Made by a program: the position numbers and the translations under genes
Shown: one piece after another, positions 28,199 through 36,313 of the stretch
Numbering within the stretch: the first letter of the stretch is position 1
How the letters are laid out: every line of letters starts with the position of its first letter
Source: Spirosoma endbachense
GTDB lineage: Bacteria; Bacteroidota; Bacteroidia; Cytophagales; Spirosomataceae
Reading direction: 5' to 3'
Length of the DNA stretch: 64,000 nucleotides
NCBI RefSeq assembly: GCF_010233585.1
Contig: NZ_CP045997.1
Span: 8,456,149 to 8,520,148 of the forward strand
The notes under the pieces: generated by a model
What the model was told of the DNA's origin: nothing
The model's input: only the letters and a program-made list of their open reading frames with translations
The model's database searches: none

Positions 28199-28786
28199 AT
28201 GGAAGACCTGGCCCCATTTCTTGAGAATGTAAGCAGAAAAGTAAGCCTGTCGCCTGATAATCTGGATCGACTGCTCAAAGCGTTCAAGGTGGTCAGGGTC
28301 AAGAAAAGACAATTTATTATCCAGCCAGACTTTGTAGCCAGGTATCGTTCGTATGTGCTGAAAGGATCTTTTCGTTCGTATGCGATTGACGAAAAAGGGA
28401 TTGAGCATACCATCCAGTTTGCGATCGATGACTGGTGGATTACCGACTACAACAGCTACATCTATCAGACACCGGCAACCCAGTTTGTTGTTGCTCTGGA
28501 AGATAGCATCATTTTGCAGGTTGATTTCCAGGATGAACAGGACCTGAAAGCCTATAGTCACGAGCTGGAAACCCTATTCCGGATGATGGCCGAAAAATCA
28601 GCGGCCTATTTAGCCCGCCGGATCGTTTCCAACCTGACGCAGAATGCCGAACAGCGGTACACCGAATTTATAGAAACCTTTCCTAAAGCCGTTCAGCGCC
28701 TGCCCCAGTATGTGATCGCTTCCTACCTGAACATGACCAGAGAGTTTCTATCGAAAATCAGAAACGATAAAGCGCATAAAAAGTGA
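28199..28786 (+). CDS. Crp/Fnr family transcriptional regulator (copy 2)
   Basis: A 195-residue protein with a cyclic-nucleotide-binding-like N-terminal domain (FIIQPDFVARYRSYVLKGSF, IQFAIDDWWITDYNSYIYQT) and a short C-terminal HTH (PQYVIASYLNMTREFLSKIR). It is a paralog of 7049-7639, and the recognition helix region is nearly the same. The gene ends one base before the first CTACTTCA box of the promoter of the next gene (28788-28850), so it most likely regulates that SDR. The ligand is unknown. Confidence 0.9.
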   Translation: MEDLAPFLENVSRKVSLSPDNLDRLLKAFKVVRVKKRQFIIQPDFVARYRSYVLKGSFRSYAIDEKGIEHTIQFAIDDWWITDYNSYIYQTPATQFVVALEDSIILQVDFQDEQDLKAYSHELETLFRMMAEKSAAYLARRIVSNLTQNAEQRYTEFIETFPKAVQRLPQYVIASYLNMTREFLSKIRNDKAHKK

Positions 28787-28787
28787 A

Positions 28788-28850
28788 CTACTTCACCCAT
28801 TTTTCTTAAGCTACTTCATCGTTTTCAGCCTTCCTTACCCGGCAATTTTG
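28788..28850 (+). promoter_or_regulatory. Activator-type promoter of the SDR at 28874
   Basis: CTACTTCA at 28788-28795 and 28811-28818 (23 bp start to start), then 24 bases, then a -7 box CAATTTTG (28843-28850; consensus TAnnTTTG). The inter-box sequence also shares a TTTCyTAAr stretch with the promoter at 7641-7703. All spacings are identical at the two loci. The SDR ATG is 23 bases downstream. Confidence 0.7.
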
Positions 28851-28873
28851 CAGTGTAATTAACACGCAGGAAA

Positions 28874-29626
28874 ATGTCAGGAAAATTAAAAAACAAAGTA
28901 GCCATTGTCACCGGAGGGAGCAGTGGAATCGGGTTGAGCATCGCAAAACGCTTTGCCCGGGAAGGGGCTAACGTAGCCATCACAGGACGCAATCAGGCCT
29001 CTATTGATAAAGCACTTCAGAAAATCGGACCGAATGGATTGGGCGTCCGGGGAGACGTTTCGAATCTGGATGATCTAAACCGCGTTTACCAGACCGTTGA
29101 CGAACGATTTGGCAAAGTCGATACGCTGGTGGTGAATGCGGGTGTTTATGTCCTTGCTCCACTGGCCGATTTTACCGAAGAACAGTTTGATACCGTCAGC
29201 GACATCAACTTCAAAGGGGCTTTCTTCTCGGTTCAGAAAGCGTTGCCGGTTTTAAAAGATGGCGCTTCGGTTATTCTGGTATCATCGACCGTAAATGGTA
29301 AAGGAATTCCCAATCACGCAGCCTACTCGGCAACCAAAGCTGCGGTACGTTCCTTGGCCCGCAGCTTTTCGGCAGAACTGCTCGATCGCAAAATCCGGGT
29401 CAATACGTTAACGCCGGGCCCGATAGACACCCCGGTTTTCCATAGCGTTACCAGCAATGCCGACGAGGCCAAAGCGATGATGGAGGCTATGGGCAACTTT
29501 ACGCCCGTTAAACGGATCGGCACTTCCGATGAGATTGCGGCCGGTGCGGTTTATCTGGCCTCCGACGAGTCTTCATTCATGCTCGGCGCGGAGCTTTTAC
29601 TGGATGGTGGATTAAGAGATCTTTAA
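28874..29626 (+). CDS. SDR family oxidoreductase
   Basis: A complete classical SDR of 250 residues: GGSSGIGLSIA cofactor loop, GRNQASIDKAL, VVNAGVY, catalytic Ser in LVSSTVNGKG, Tyr and Lys in AYSATKAAVRSLARSFSAEL, TPGPIDTPVF and the terminal AELLLDGGLRDL. Arg near the second strand (TGRNQ) suggests NADPH preference. The substrate is unknown. It lies directly behind a Crp/Fnr regulator and its promoter; this regulator-SDR pairing is common in Bacteroidota. A bidirectional terminator follows at 29708-29758. Confidence 0.93.
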   Translation: MSGKLKNKVAIVTGGSSGIGLSIAKRFAREGANVAITGRNQASIDKALQKIGPNGLGVRGDVSNLDDLNRVYQTVDERFGKVDTLVVNAGVYVLAPLADFTEEQFDTVSDINFKGAFFSVQKALPVLKDGASVILVSSTVNGKGIPNHAAYSATKAAVRSLARSFSAELLDRKIRVNTLTPGPIDTPVFHSVTSNADEAKAMMEAMGNFTPVKRIGTSDEIAAGAVYLASDESSFMLGAELLLDGGLRDL

Positions 29627-29707
29627 TAGGACTTTGGCTTGGAGTCACGGCGAAAAAATTTGTCGAAGAAGGTGCCGACTTACCGCTGATGGCGCTATGA
29701 CGCAGGT

Positions 29708-29758
29708 AGAATAAAAAAGCAATGGCCGGGTCATTCCCGGCCATTGCTTTTTTATTCT
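29708..29758. terminator. Bidirectional intrinsic terminator
   Basis: Perfect 23-bp arms (29708-29730 and 29736-29758) with a 5-base loop; the GC-rich core GCAATGGCCGGG/CCCGGCCATTGC is flanked by A6 on the left and T6 on the right, so it can stop transcription from either side. It lies between the SDR (+) and the beta-lactamase-like gene (-). Confidence 0.85.
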
Positions 29759-29814
29759 GAATATGTTCAAAAGAAGGTTTTACGACCCAATTCATCATTG
29801 ACAAGATAGAACAA

Positions 29815-31557
29815 TTAGTTGTCTACTACGTCGTAATCGGTTACCAATCCATCCGCAGTCAAGTGGACGATTACATAATGAGGGTCTTTATCGGTCACCA
29901 CTTTATAACCCAGTATCTGACCTACCGGGCTATCATGTCGCTCGATACCATGCCCTTTGACATCCATTGTATTGATAAACGAAATAGATTTTAGTCCTGC
30001 TAGTTCACGGCTGCCTCCGGAAAAATCCCGCCGGGCTCCGGGCGTGATTCCAGGCGTTTCCTCAACTGCTTTACCCCCTTGCGACATAGCCTTTAGAGCT
30101 GTCTCGATTTGCCGGGTACGAGTTGGGTCTGGGTCTGGTATCGCCTTTGTTAACCGAAAAAGCGGACCAATACGAGGGATTTTACGTTCTTCTTTGCCAT
30201 TCTTCCAGATTAATTCGCTCACCTCACCTTTTGCATCAGGATTGAATGTTATAGAAACCTCCCGATCTGTCGACGCAAAGTGGGTGGGTGTTTCGGGCAC
30301 AAATTCTTCATCCGCAAAACCATCGACCAGCGTAAATAACCGACCATTTTCTGCCAGGAAGGTAATCATTCGATTGTTAGCCAATTCATAGCGCCCTTCA
30401 AAAGCGGTTAGTTCTTTAGGATTGACGGGTACGACTGTGCGTGTGGCTGGTGTCTTGGCCGCATAACCCGGCCACTTATATTCTTTGGCGATCGCGTCCA
30501 CGATTCTGCCGAGCATCTGAGAGTTGTCATTGGCATTGATCATAATGGCCACTCCTTGCCCCGTTTCAACAGTGGCTGTCATCAGGGCGTCGAAGCCTTC
30601 GTCCCGACCGTTATGTCCAAAACGCATTGTATGCCCTTCACCTTGCAGGAAAACACCCAGCCCGTCATTATCCTTTTGATCGGTAAGCATTTGCTTTGTC
30701 ATTTGTTGTGTCAACAATGCACCAGCCTTACCGGCAAAAGCATTCTGAATACTGATTGCAAAACGCGCCAGATCGGAAGGAGTTGTCCACAATCCCGCAG
30801 CGGCCATCTCGGGATAAATATGCCAGTGGCCTTTAACCAGACTACGATCGCCATAGTGCCCTCTAGCCGTGGCTCTCGCTTTATCAGCCGGTAGCGGCTG
30901 TTGGTATGTACTTGCCTGCATATTCAGCGGTTCCAGTACGGCCTCCTGCATGTAAGTAGGAAACGATTTGCCCGTCACATCCAGCATGAGTTGTTGCATG
31001 ACCGTATACCCTCCACCGGAGTAACGCCAGCGAGTACCGGGAACAAAATTCACCCGAACGGGAGCCGTATTGGCGGGGGGCGAACCATCCAGAATCTGTA
31101 CGATTGATGGCACAGGACTGCCTACCTCGTAGCCAGGGAATCCATGAACGGTTAAGCCTGTGGTGTGGCTGAGCAAACCCCTCAGCGTTACTTTCTTGTC
31201 CTTCGTGAATTCATTCTCGGGTACTTTCCAGGTACTCAATTTAGTGTTAACATCCTCATCGAGCGCTAGCTTGCCTTGTTCAACGAGCCGGAGTGCTCCG
31301 ACGGCAGCAACCGATTTGCTGATAGAACCTGCCTGAAATAACGTAGTGGTGGCGAGTGGAGTAGAACCGGTTTTGTCGATGTATCCATAGCATTTGGCCT
31401 TCACGATTTTACCATCCTGAATAATGGCCAGTGATAACCCAGGCACGTGCCGTTTTTGTAGTTGATTCCGAATGAAATCGTCCAGGTCATCAGCCTGAGC
31501 ATATGTAATAAGGAGCAGAAACGAAAGAAGGAGGGCGGGCTGAAAACGTCGACACAT
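29815..31557 (-). CDS. Exported serine beta-lactamase/DD-peptidase-like protein
   Basis: A 580-residue protein with signal peptide (ALLLSFLLLITYAQA). Residues about 25-350 are a class C beta-lactamase/esterase-type (S12) domain: SxxK in GSISKSVAAVGALRL, YxG in RYSGGGYTVMQQL, and HNG in RFGHNGRDEGFD instead of KTG, as in many S12 esterases and D-aminopeptidases. A beta-rich C-terminal part (FEGRYELANNRMITFLAENG) follows, and a final domain of about 80 residues (SFINTMDVKGHGIERHDSPV) that tracks a secreted-protein fold. Peptidase or esterase is more likely than antibiotic resistance. Single gene. Confidence 0.88.
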   Translation of the reverse strand: MCRRFQPALLLSFLLLITYAQADDLDDFIRNQLQKRHVPGLSLAIIQDGKIVKAKCYGYIDKTGSTPLATTTLFQAGSISKSVAAVGALRLVEQGKLALDEDVNTKLSTWKVPENEFTKDKKVTLRGLLSHTTGLTVHGFPGYEVGSPVPSIVQILDGSPPANTAPVRVNFVPGTRWRYSGGGYTVMQQLMLDVTGKSFPTYMQEAVLEPLNMQASTYQQPLPADKARATARGHYGDRSLVKGHWHIYPEMAAAGLWTTPSDLARFAISIQNAFAGKAGALLTQQMTKQMLTDQKDNDGLGVFLQGEGHTMRFGHNGRDEGFDALMTATVETGQGVAIMINANDNSQMLGRIVDAIAKEYKWPGYAAKTPATRTVVPVNPKELTAFEGRYELANNRMITFLAENGRLFTLVDGFADEEFVPETPTHFASTDREVSITFNPDAKGEVSELIWKNGKEERKIPRIGPLFRLTKAIPDPDPTRTRQIETALKAMSQGGKAVEETPGITPGARRDFSGGSRELAGLKSISFINTMDVKGHGIERHDSPVGQILGYKVVTDKDPHYVIVHLTADGLVTDYDVVDN

Positions 31558-31948
31558 AGTGGTTATAGGGTTCGTTCAGGTGATTCTAAAAAGACGGGTA
31601 ATAAAGTTAGCAGCTTATGCAGTTGCAGGATCGTTTAAAAGACAGTATCAACGTCCGGAAGTTGCATACGTTTTACGGCAACAACACCCTCTTAATCAGG
31701 ATATTCTTAAAAAAGAAACTATTCAGATGCTGTATTCTATCCTGACATGTCAATATACTCCCGATATATCAGGATTTACCTTCAGGTCAGTATGCTGTGT
31801 ATAAATAGAAAAACGGCCTTTCTGAGCAACTGGGGCTATTTTTTTGCCTTCTTCGCTAAATGGTATGGTAGTTGGCACTATAAAGTAGACTGGCTGCTGA
31901 AGAACAGTAGACTGGGTCGATTACAGAAAGAACCTCCCAATTCTAACC
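31558..31948. promoter_or_regulatory. 391-base divergent region with an ATCAGGAT site cluster
   Basis: No gene is convincing here (an 81-residue frame at 31559 is featureless). ATCAGGAT occurs at 31695-31702 and 31768-31775, and inverted as ATCCTGAC at 31739-31746. The last two belong to an imperfect 12-bp inverted repeat, 31740-31751 with 31763-31774. The cluster could be an operator controlling the GMC operon (+) or the beta-lactamase-like gene (-). Confidence 0.4.
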
Positions 31949-33505
31949 ATGACTACACTTACCTACGATATCATTATCATCGGCACCGGTTCTGGTGGTG
32001 GTACAATTGCCCAGCGTTTAGCACCGTCGGGAAAGCGAATCCTGATTCTCGAACGGGGCGATTTCATTCCGAAAGAAAAAGAAAACTGGGACGTTACGGA
32101 GGTTGTCGTCAATGGCCGCTACCGCACCGATGAGGTTTGGTACGACAAAGATAACCAACCCTTTAAACCGTTCACCCATTATGTAGTAGGCGGTAATAGC
32201 AAGATGTACGGTGCTGCCAGTTTCCGGCTTCGGGAGTCTGATTTTCGGCAGACCCAACACCAGGCGGGTATCTCGCCAGCCTGGCCGCTGACCTACGCTG
32301 ACTTTTCGCCTTACTACGACCAGGCCGAACAACTGTTTAGTGTTCACGGTCTGCGGGGCAGTGACCCCACCGAGCCCCCTGCCGCCGAACCGTTTCCGTT
32401 TGGGCCGATTAGGCCTGAGCCGTTTGCTGAAGAATTGTACGAAAACGTTCGGCAGACTGGCCTGAAGCCTTTCCCAATTCCGATGGCGGTACGGCTCGCC
32501 CAGGACAAGCCCGAACGACCCGATGCGCCGACGGTGCTGGGTAATTTTGATGGTTTTCCCGACCCTTCTGAAGCAAAAGCTGACTCGCATGTGACCGGCG
32601 TTCGGGCCGCTCTGCAACACCCTAACGTAATGCTGCTGACAAATACGGTTGCTACCCGACTCATTACCGATGAGGATGGCCAGCGCATTACGGCAGTACA
32701 GGTGCAACGCAACGGCCAGACCGAAACCTATCAGGCTAATGTAGTGGTATTGGCGGCCGGGGCCATCAATTCGGCGACTTTACTCCTGCGATCGGCTAAT
32801 GATCAGCACCCCAATGGGTTAGCAAATAAAAATGGCTTGGTGGGACGGAATTATATGGCCCATATCAACGGCTGTTTGATTGCCTACACGCCCGACAAAT
32901 TAAACACCTCGTTTTTTCAGAAGTATTTCTGCATCGGTGATTATTACGAATCGACTCCCGAACATCAGCATCCGCTGGGTGAAATTCAATTAATGGGGAA
33001 AAACGATCCACCGACGGTGGTTGGTTTAGCTACCGATTTCCTACCCGACAAAGAGGCCAATTGGCTATCGACCCACAGTATTGATTTCTGGCTCACTGCC
33101 GAAGATCTGCCTGATCATGAGAATCGAGTAACGCTCACGCACGATGGAGCCATTCAACTCATCTACCACCGCGAACGCAACAACGTAGGGGCTTTTGAGG
33201 CCTTAAAGCTAAAACTCAAAGAGTTATTCGAGAAACTAGGCGATATTGACCCGGCTCTGAAAACGGTGTACTGGTCGGGCTATGACCTCGGAATCAGCGG
33301 TGTTTCTCACCAATGTGGCACGCTCCGCTTCGGTATCGATCCGGCGACTTCGGTGCTCGATGTGAACTGCAAAGCCCATGAACTCGACAATCTGTTTGTG
33401 GCTGATGCCAGCTTTTTCCCTTCGTCGGGTGCCTATAATCCGTCGCTGACAACGGCAGCCAATGCCTTACGGGTAGGCGACTATTTATTGAAAAACGTGC
33501 TGTAA
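31949..33505 (+). CDS. GMC family FAD oxidoreductase
   Basis: A 518-residue flavoprotein of the glucose-methanol-choline family: N-terminal FAD-binding IIIGTGSGGGTIAQRLA, ILILERGDF, the GMC signature region YVVGGNSKMYGAASFRLRES, AAGAINSATLLLRSA, and C-terminal active-site stretch GVSHQCGTLRFG with DASFFPSSGAYNPSLTTAAN. It would oxidise an alcohol or sugar hydroxyl. No signal or Tat peptide is seen, unlike several neighbours. It starts a six-gene plus-strand run with VOC, YHS, GlcG-like and SMP-30 lactonase genes; a GMC enzyme making a lactone and SMP-30 opening it is a plausible pathway. Confidence 0.92.
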   Translation: MTTLTYDIIIIGTGSGGGTIAQRLAPSGKRILILERGDFIPKEKENWDVTEVVVNGRYRTDEVWYDKDNQPFKPFTHYVVGGNSKMYGAASFRLRESDFRQTQHQAGISPAWPLTYADFSPYYDQAEQLFSVHGLRGSDPTEPPAAEPFPFGPIRPEPFAEELYENVRQTGLKPFPIPMAVRLAQDKPERPDAPTVLGNFDGFPDPSEAKADSHVTGVRAALQHPNVMLLTNTVATRLITDEDGQRITAVQVQRNGQTETYQANVVVLAAGAINSATLLLRSANDQHPNGLANKNGLVGRNYMAHINGCLIAYTPDKLNTSFFQKYFCIGDYYESTPEHQHPLGEIQLMGKNDPPTVVGLATDFLPDKEANWLSTHSIDFWLTAEDLPDHENRVTLTHDGAIQLIYHRERNNVGAFEALKLKLKELFEKLGDIDPALKTVYWSGYDLGISGVSHQCGTLRFGIDPATSVLDVNCKAHELDNLFVADASFFPSSGAYNPSLTTAANALRVGDYLLKNVL

Positions 33506-33566
33506 TCGAACGGTGATGCACCTCAACGCGCCATGAATTACAGTACAGGTTTACGCGGGGGAGTCT

Positions 33567-33956
33567 ATGCTACCCGATTTGCTGGCACTCTACTATACGC
33601 TACTGGACAATGGCTATTTCGAGCATAAAATTCATCTTGATTTTTACTGTGATGGCTCTCATGCCGAATGGTTCTGGGGGCGCGAACTGGAACGCGCTGT
33701 TCGCTGGCTTTTCAGCGACGAAATCGCACCCATCCAGGAGTCACCATTGGCTAGTGTCGATGAAAACGCCCGCGAAATTCGCTTACAACTACCCTTCCTG
33801 AAAGCCGAATTGCTGAACGGTTACGGCCAAGTGATTTATAGCCTCAATGGCAATTCAGGCCAGATCATTCCACTTCGACCGCATTGGCGGGGTTTGTTTG
33901 CCCTCCCGTGTACGCTGCCTAATCAACGGATTGAACTCAAAAAGATCATGCTATGA
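33567..33956 (+). CDS. Conserved-looking hypothetical protein, coupled to VOC gene
   Basis: A 129-residue protein I do not recognise. It is soluble, with no signal peptide, and rich in Leu and aromatic residues (LLALYYTLLDNGYFEHKIHL, AEWFWGRELERAVRWLF) with a beta-rich C-terminal half (LNGYGQVIYSLNGNSGQIIP). It shares an ATGA overlap with the next gene (stop 33954-33956, start 33953), a sign of translational coupling, and follows the GMC gene by 61 bases. It may be an accessory subunit of the oxidoreductase, but the sequence does not show this. Confidence 0.6.
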   Translation: MLPDLLALYYTLLDNGYFEHKIHLDFYCDGSHAEWFWGRELERAVRWLFSDEIAPIQESPLASVDENAREIRLQLPFLKAELLNGYGQVIYSLNGNSGQIIPLRPHWRGLFALPCTLPNQRIELKKIML

Positions 33957-34990
33957 AACGTACCCTTACACCTATTGTGCTCTTGTTCTTTCAGTCTTTC
34001 ATTCTTTCACTGCTAATGCTGCCTGGCAGTGCCCAGACTGTAAAGGAAGTGTTACGGCCTACCGTTACAGTATCTGATTTAGACCGGGTATTGCCTTTTT
34101 ATACCCAAACCCTGCCATTTGAACTGGTTGGTATTCAGGACATACCGATTGCGGTAATACGTGAATTATTTGGCGTGAAGAATGCCGGAGCGACGGCCCG
34201 TATTGCTACACTTCGCCTGGGCAATGAAACCCTTGATCTGCTCGATTTTGGCAAACCAGAAACCGGTGCCGTAATCCCTGCCGATTCGCGTAGCAACGAC
34301 CGTTGGTTTCAGCACGTAGCCATAGTAGTAAGCGATATCGATAAAGCGTATAGCCTGCTACGTCAGCATAAAGTGGCCCATGTATCATCGTCTCCACAAA
34401 CGCTCCCGGCCTACATTTCGGCTGCTGCCGGAGTAAAGGCTTTTTACTTCCGCGATCCCGATGGACACGTACTTGAACTCATTTCGTTTCCGGCTGGTAA
34501 AGGAAAACCCAACTGGCAGCCTACCGGTAGCCAGGAAGCTGATCGATTATTTCTAGGCATCGATCACACGGCTATTGGCAGTGCCGATACCGATTCATCA
34601 CTGGCGTTTTACAGGGATGTTCTTGGACTGAAAATCAGCGGTTCCAGCGAAAACTACGGCCCGGAGCAGGAGCACCTGAATCAGGTATTTGGCGCGCACT
34701 TGCTGATTACGGGCCTTACGGCCGGAGCCGGGCCGGGTGTCGAACTGCTCGATTACCTAACCCCACCGGGCGGGCGACCATACCCCGCTTCATCGCACGT
34801 AAATGACCTCTGGCATTGGCATACAACCTTGTTGATCAGTCAGTTAGATACCGTATTTCGGATTATTCAGCAGAAAAAATATTCTATGATTTCGCCGGGC
34901 ATTGTTCCGATTTCTTATCCGGGCATTCCGGCTCGACGTGGGCTATTGGTTCGCGACCCCGATGGTCATGTACTGCTGCTTTGCGAATAA
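33953..34990 (+). CDS. Exported double VOC (glyoxalase-like) protein
   Basis: A 345-residue protein with signal peptide (FFQSFILSLLMLPGSAQ) and two vicinal-oxygen-chelate modules. First: VLRPTVTVSDLDRVLPFYTQ to RDPDGHVLELISFP (about 25-185). Second: GIDHTAIGSADTDSSLAFYR to RDPDGHVLLLCE (about 200-345). Both end in RDPDGH(V)L, the usual metal-binding strand with Glu after Leu retained in each. It could be a dioxygenase, lyase or binding protein acting in the periplasm. Its place in the GMC/SMP-30 run suggests work on the same substrate. Confidence 0.87.
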   Translation: MKRTLTPIVLLFFQSFILSLLMLPGSAQTVKEVLRPTVTVSDLDRVLPFYTQTLPFELVGIQDIPIAVIRELFGVKNAGATARIATLRLGNETLDLLDFGKPETGAVIPADSRSNDRWFQHVAIVVSDIDKAYSLLRQHKVAHVSSSPQTLPAYISAAAGVKAFYFRDPDGHVLELISFPAGKGKPNWQPTGSQEADRLFLGIDHTAIGSADTDSSLAFYRDVLGLKISGSSENYGPEQEHLNQVFGAHLLITGLTAGAGPGVELLDYLTPPGGRPYPASSHVNDLWHWHTTLLISQLDTVFRIIQQKKYSMISPGIVPISYPGIPARRGLLVRDPDGHVLLLCE

Positions 34991-35047
34991 ACCGGTTCCA
35001 CTTTACTCAATGCTCAATTTCTGTACAATCAATAAAAACCATTCACG

Positions 35048-35596
35048 ATGAAAACGAAATCATTTCTTGTTCTCGCCCTGGGCCTATTGGTATCTGCCCC
35101 TTTATTTGCTCAGTTTCCGGCTAAAGTAGACGGAAAGTACCTCCAGAACCTCGACGCCAACGGCTGTGCCCTGCAAGGTTATGACTGTGTAGCGATGTTT
35201 ACGATGCCTGATTCGACCATCAAAGGCAAATCAGAATTTGCATCCAGCTTTGAAGGAGCCAACTACTGGTTCGCTACGGCGGCAAACAAAGCCACATTCG
35301 ATGCTGCCCCCGCCAAATATGCTCCCCTATATGGTGGCTTCTGCGCCATAGCCGTATCGGAGGGGAATCTCCGCCCGATTCAGGTCTGGACGCATGGCAT
35401 TACCGACGGCCATTTGGTCGTGAACCACAATGCTAAAGCCCGCAAGCTCTGGCTTGCCAAGCCTTCGAAACACCTGAAACAAGCTCAGGAAAAATGGCCG
35501 ACTGTCAGCCAGAAGGATGCCAAATACGATATTCTTCATGGTGATGAAACGCAGGAGTCACTCTCAAAAACATCGTTTGAGGGGCCCGTCAAATAA
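35048..35596 (+). CDS. Exported YHS domain protein (copy 1)
   Basis: A 182-residue exported protein (signal peptide FLVLALGLLVSAPLFAQ). The central part follows the YHS-like pattern seen in the other two YHS genes of the window: CALQGYDCVAMFTMPDSTIK, GANYWFATAANKATFDAAPA, KYAPLYGGFCAIAVSEG. YHS domains are thought to bind metal, often copper, but here the canonical Tyr-His-Ser order is degenerate. It lies 57 bases after the VOC gene, on the same strand. Confidence 0.85.
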   Translation: MKTKSFLVLALGLLVSAPLFAQFPAKVDGKYLQNLDANGCALQGYDCVAMFTMPDSTIKGKSEFASSFEGANYWFATAANKATFDAAPAKYAPLYGGFCAIAVSEGNLRPIQVWTHGITDGHLVVNHNAKARKLWLAKPSKHLKQAQEKWPTVSQKDAKYDILHGDETQESLSKTSFEGPVK

Positions 35597-35647
35597 GCAA
35601 ATTCCGGATACTGTCAGCACCATAGATTGCTGACAGCTACCTAAATC

Positions 35648-35784
35648 GAGTGGTGTCAGTTTCTTAAAACTGACACCGTAAGCATACCGCGCGAAAGCAC
35701 TACATGGTCCTCAAATCGCCACGGCGAACTGTCGCATCGGCGAACCGTCCTCTCCGTGTCAGTTTTGAGAAACTGACACCACTC
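35648..35784. repeat. Dispersed hairpin repeat, type 1, copy B
   Basis: A 137-bp element. Its terminal arms 35648-35676 and 35756-35784 are inverted copies (28 of 29 match), and each arm is itself a hairpin (GTGTCAGTTT, 4-base loop, AAACTGACAC). Inside are the modules ATCGCC..GGCGAACTGTC (35715-35733) and GCATCGGCGAACCGTC (35734-35749), shared with copy A. It separates the YHS gene from the GlcG-like gene. Confidence 0.8.
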
Positions 35785-35834
35785 AACACATCACTCAAGC
35801 TGACTAATAACCATCATTCATAAAACTCCCTGTC

Positions 35835-36311
35835 ATGAATTTATTTCGACTAGTCCTGTTCACGTTTTTCGGTTTGCTGGTCCAGCATAGGACACAAGCT
35901 CAAGTCAAAACTACCTACGTTCTGACCCAGGAAAGCTGCAAGAAAATTGCGGCTGCATCGATCAAATATGCCGTCGATAACGCAGCGCCAGGAGGCAGTA
36001 TCGCCATTGTAGATGCGGGCGGGCATCTGCTCTACCTCGAACGAATGGACAACACGTTTGCGCAGGCCGCCGAAGTCTCGTATGAGAAGGCACGTACGGC
36101 GGCTTTGTTTAAGAAAGACACCAAAGCTTTTGAAGACAACATCAACAGCGGACGGGTAGCTCTCACGACCGTTGGCCCGGTGATGTTGCAGGGTGGCTTG
36201 CTTATCGTTTACAAAGGGGAGGTTATTGGAGCAATTGGGGTTAGCGGCACCAAAAGTGCCGATCAGGACACCGACGTAGCGAAAGTTGGTATAGCGGTTA
36301 AACTCGACTAA
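35835..36311 (+). CDS. Exported GlcG/HbpS family protein
   Basis: A 158-residue protein with signal peptide (LVLFTFFGLLVQHRTQAQ). The rest is a GlcG/HbpS (DUF336) domain: LTQESCKKIAAASIKYAVDN, GGSIAIVDAGGHLLYLERMD, SYEKARTAALFKKDTKAFED, VMLQGGLLIVYKGEVIGAIG and VSGTKSADQDTDVAKVGI. Some members bind haem or sense redox stress extracellularly; others accompany glycolate or alcohol oxidation genes. The stop codon is 2 bases before the SMP-30 gene start, so the two are co-transcribed. Confidence 0.9.
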   Translation: MNLFRLVLFTFFGLLVQHRTQAQVKTTYVLTQESCKKIAAASIKYAVDNAAPGGSIAIVDAGGHLLYLERMDNTFAQAAEVSYEKARTAALFKKDTKAFEDNINSGRVALTTVGPVMLQGGLLIVYKGEVIGAIGVSGTKSADQDTDVAKVGIAVKLD

Positions 36312-36313
36312 CT

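Noticed and set aside
29815..31557. Antibiotic-resistance beta-lactamase
   Set aside because: SxxK and YxG are present, but HNG replaces KTG and a long C-terminal part is attached, as in S12 esterases and peptidases.
31559..31804. 81-residue plus-strand frame before the GMC gene
   Set aside because: It has no motif and covers the ATCAGGAT cluster and low-complexity promoter sequence.
32018..32707. 229-residue minus-strand frame opposite the GMC gene
   Set aside because: It is antisense to a clear GMC oxidoreductase, is rich in Arg and His from mirrored codons and has no recognisable domain.
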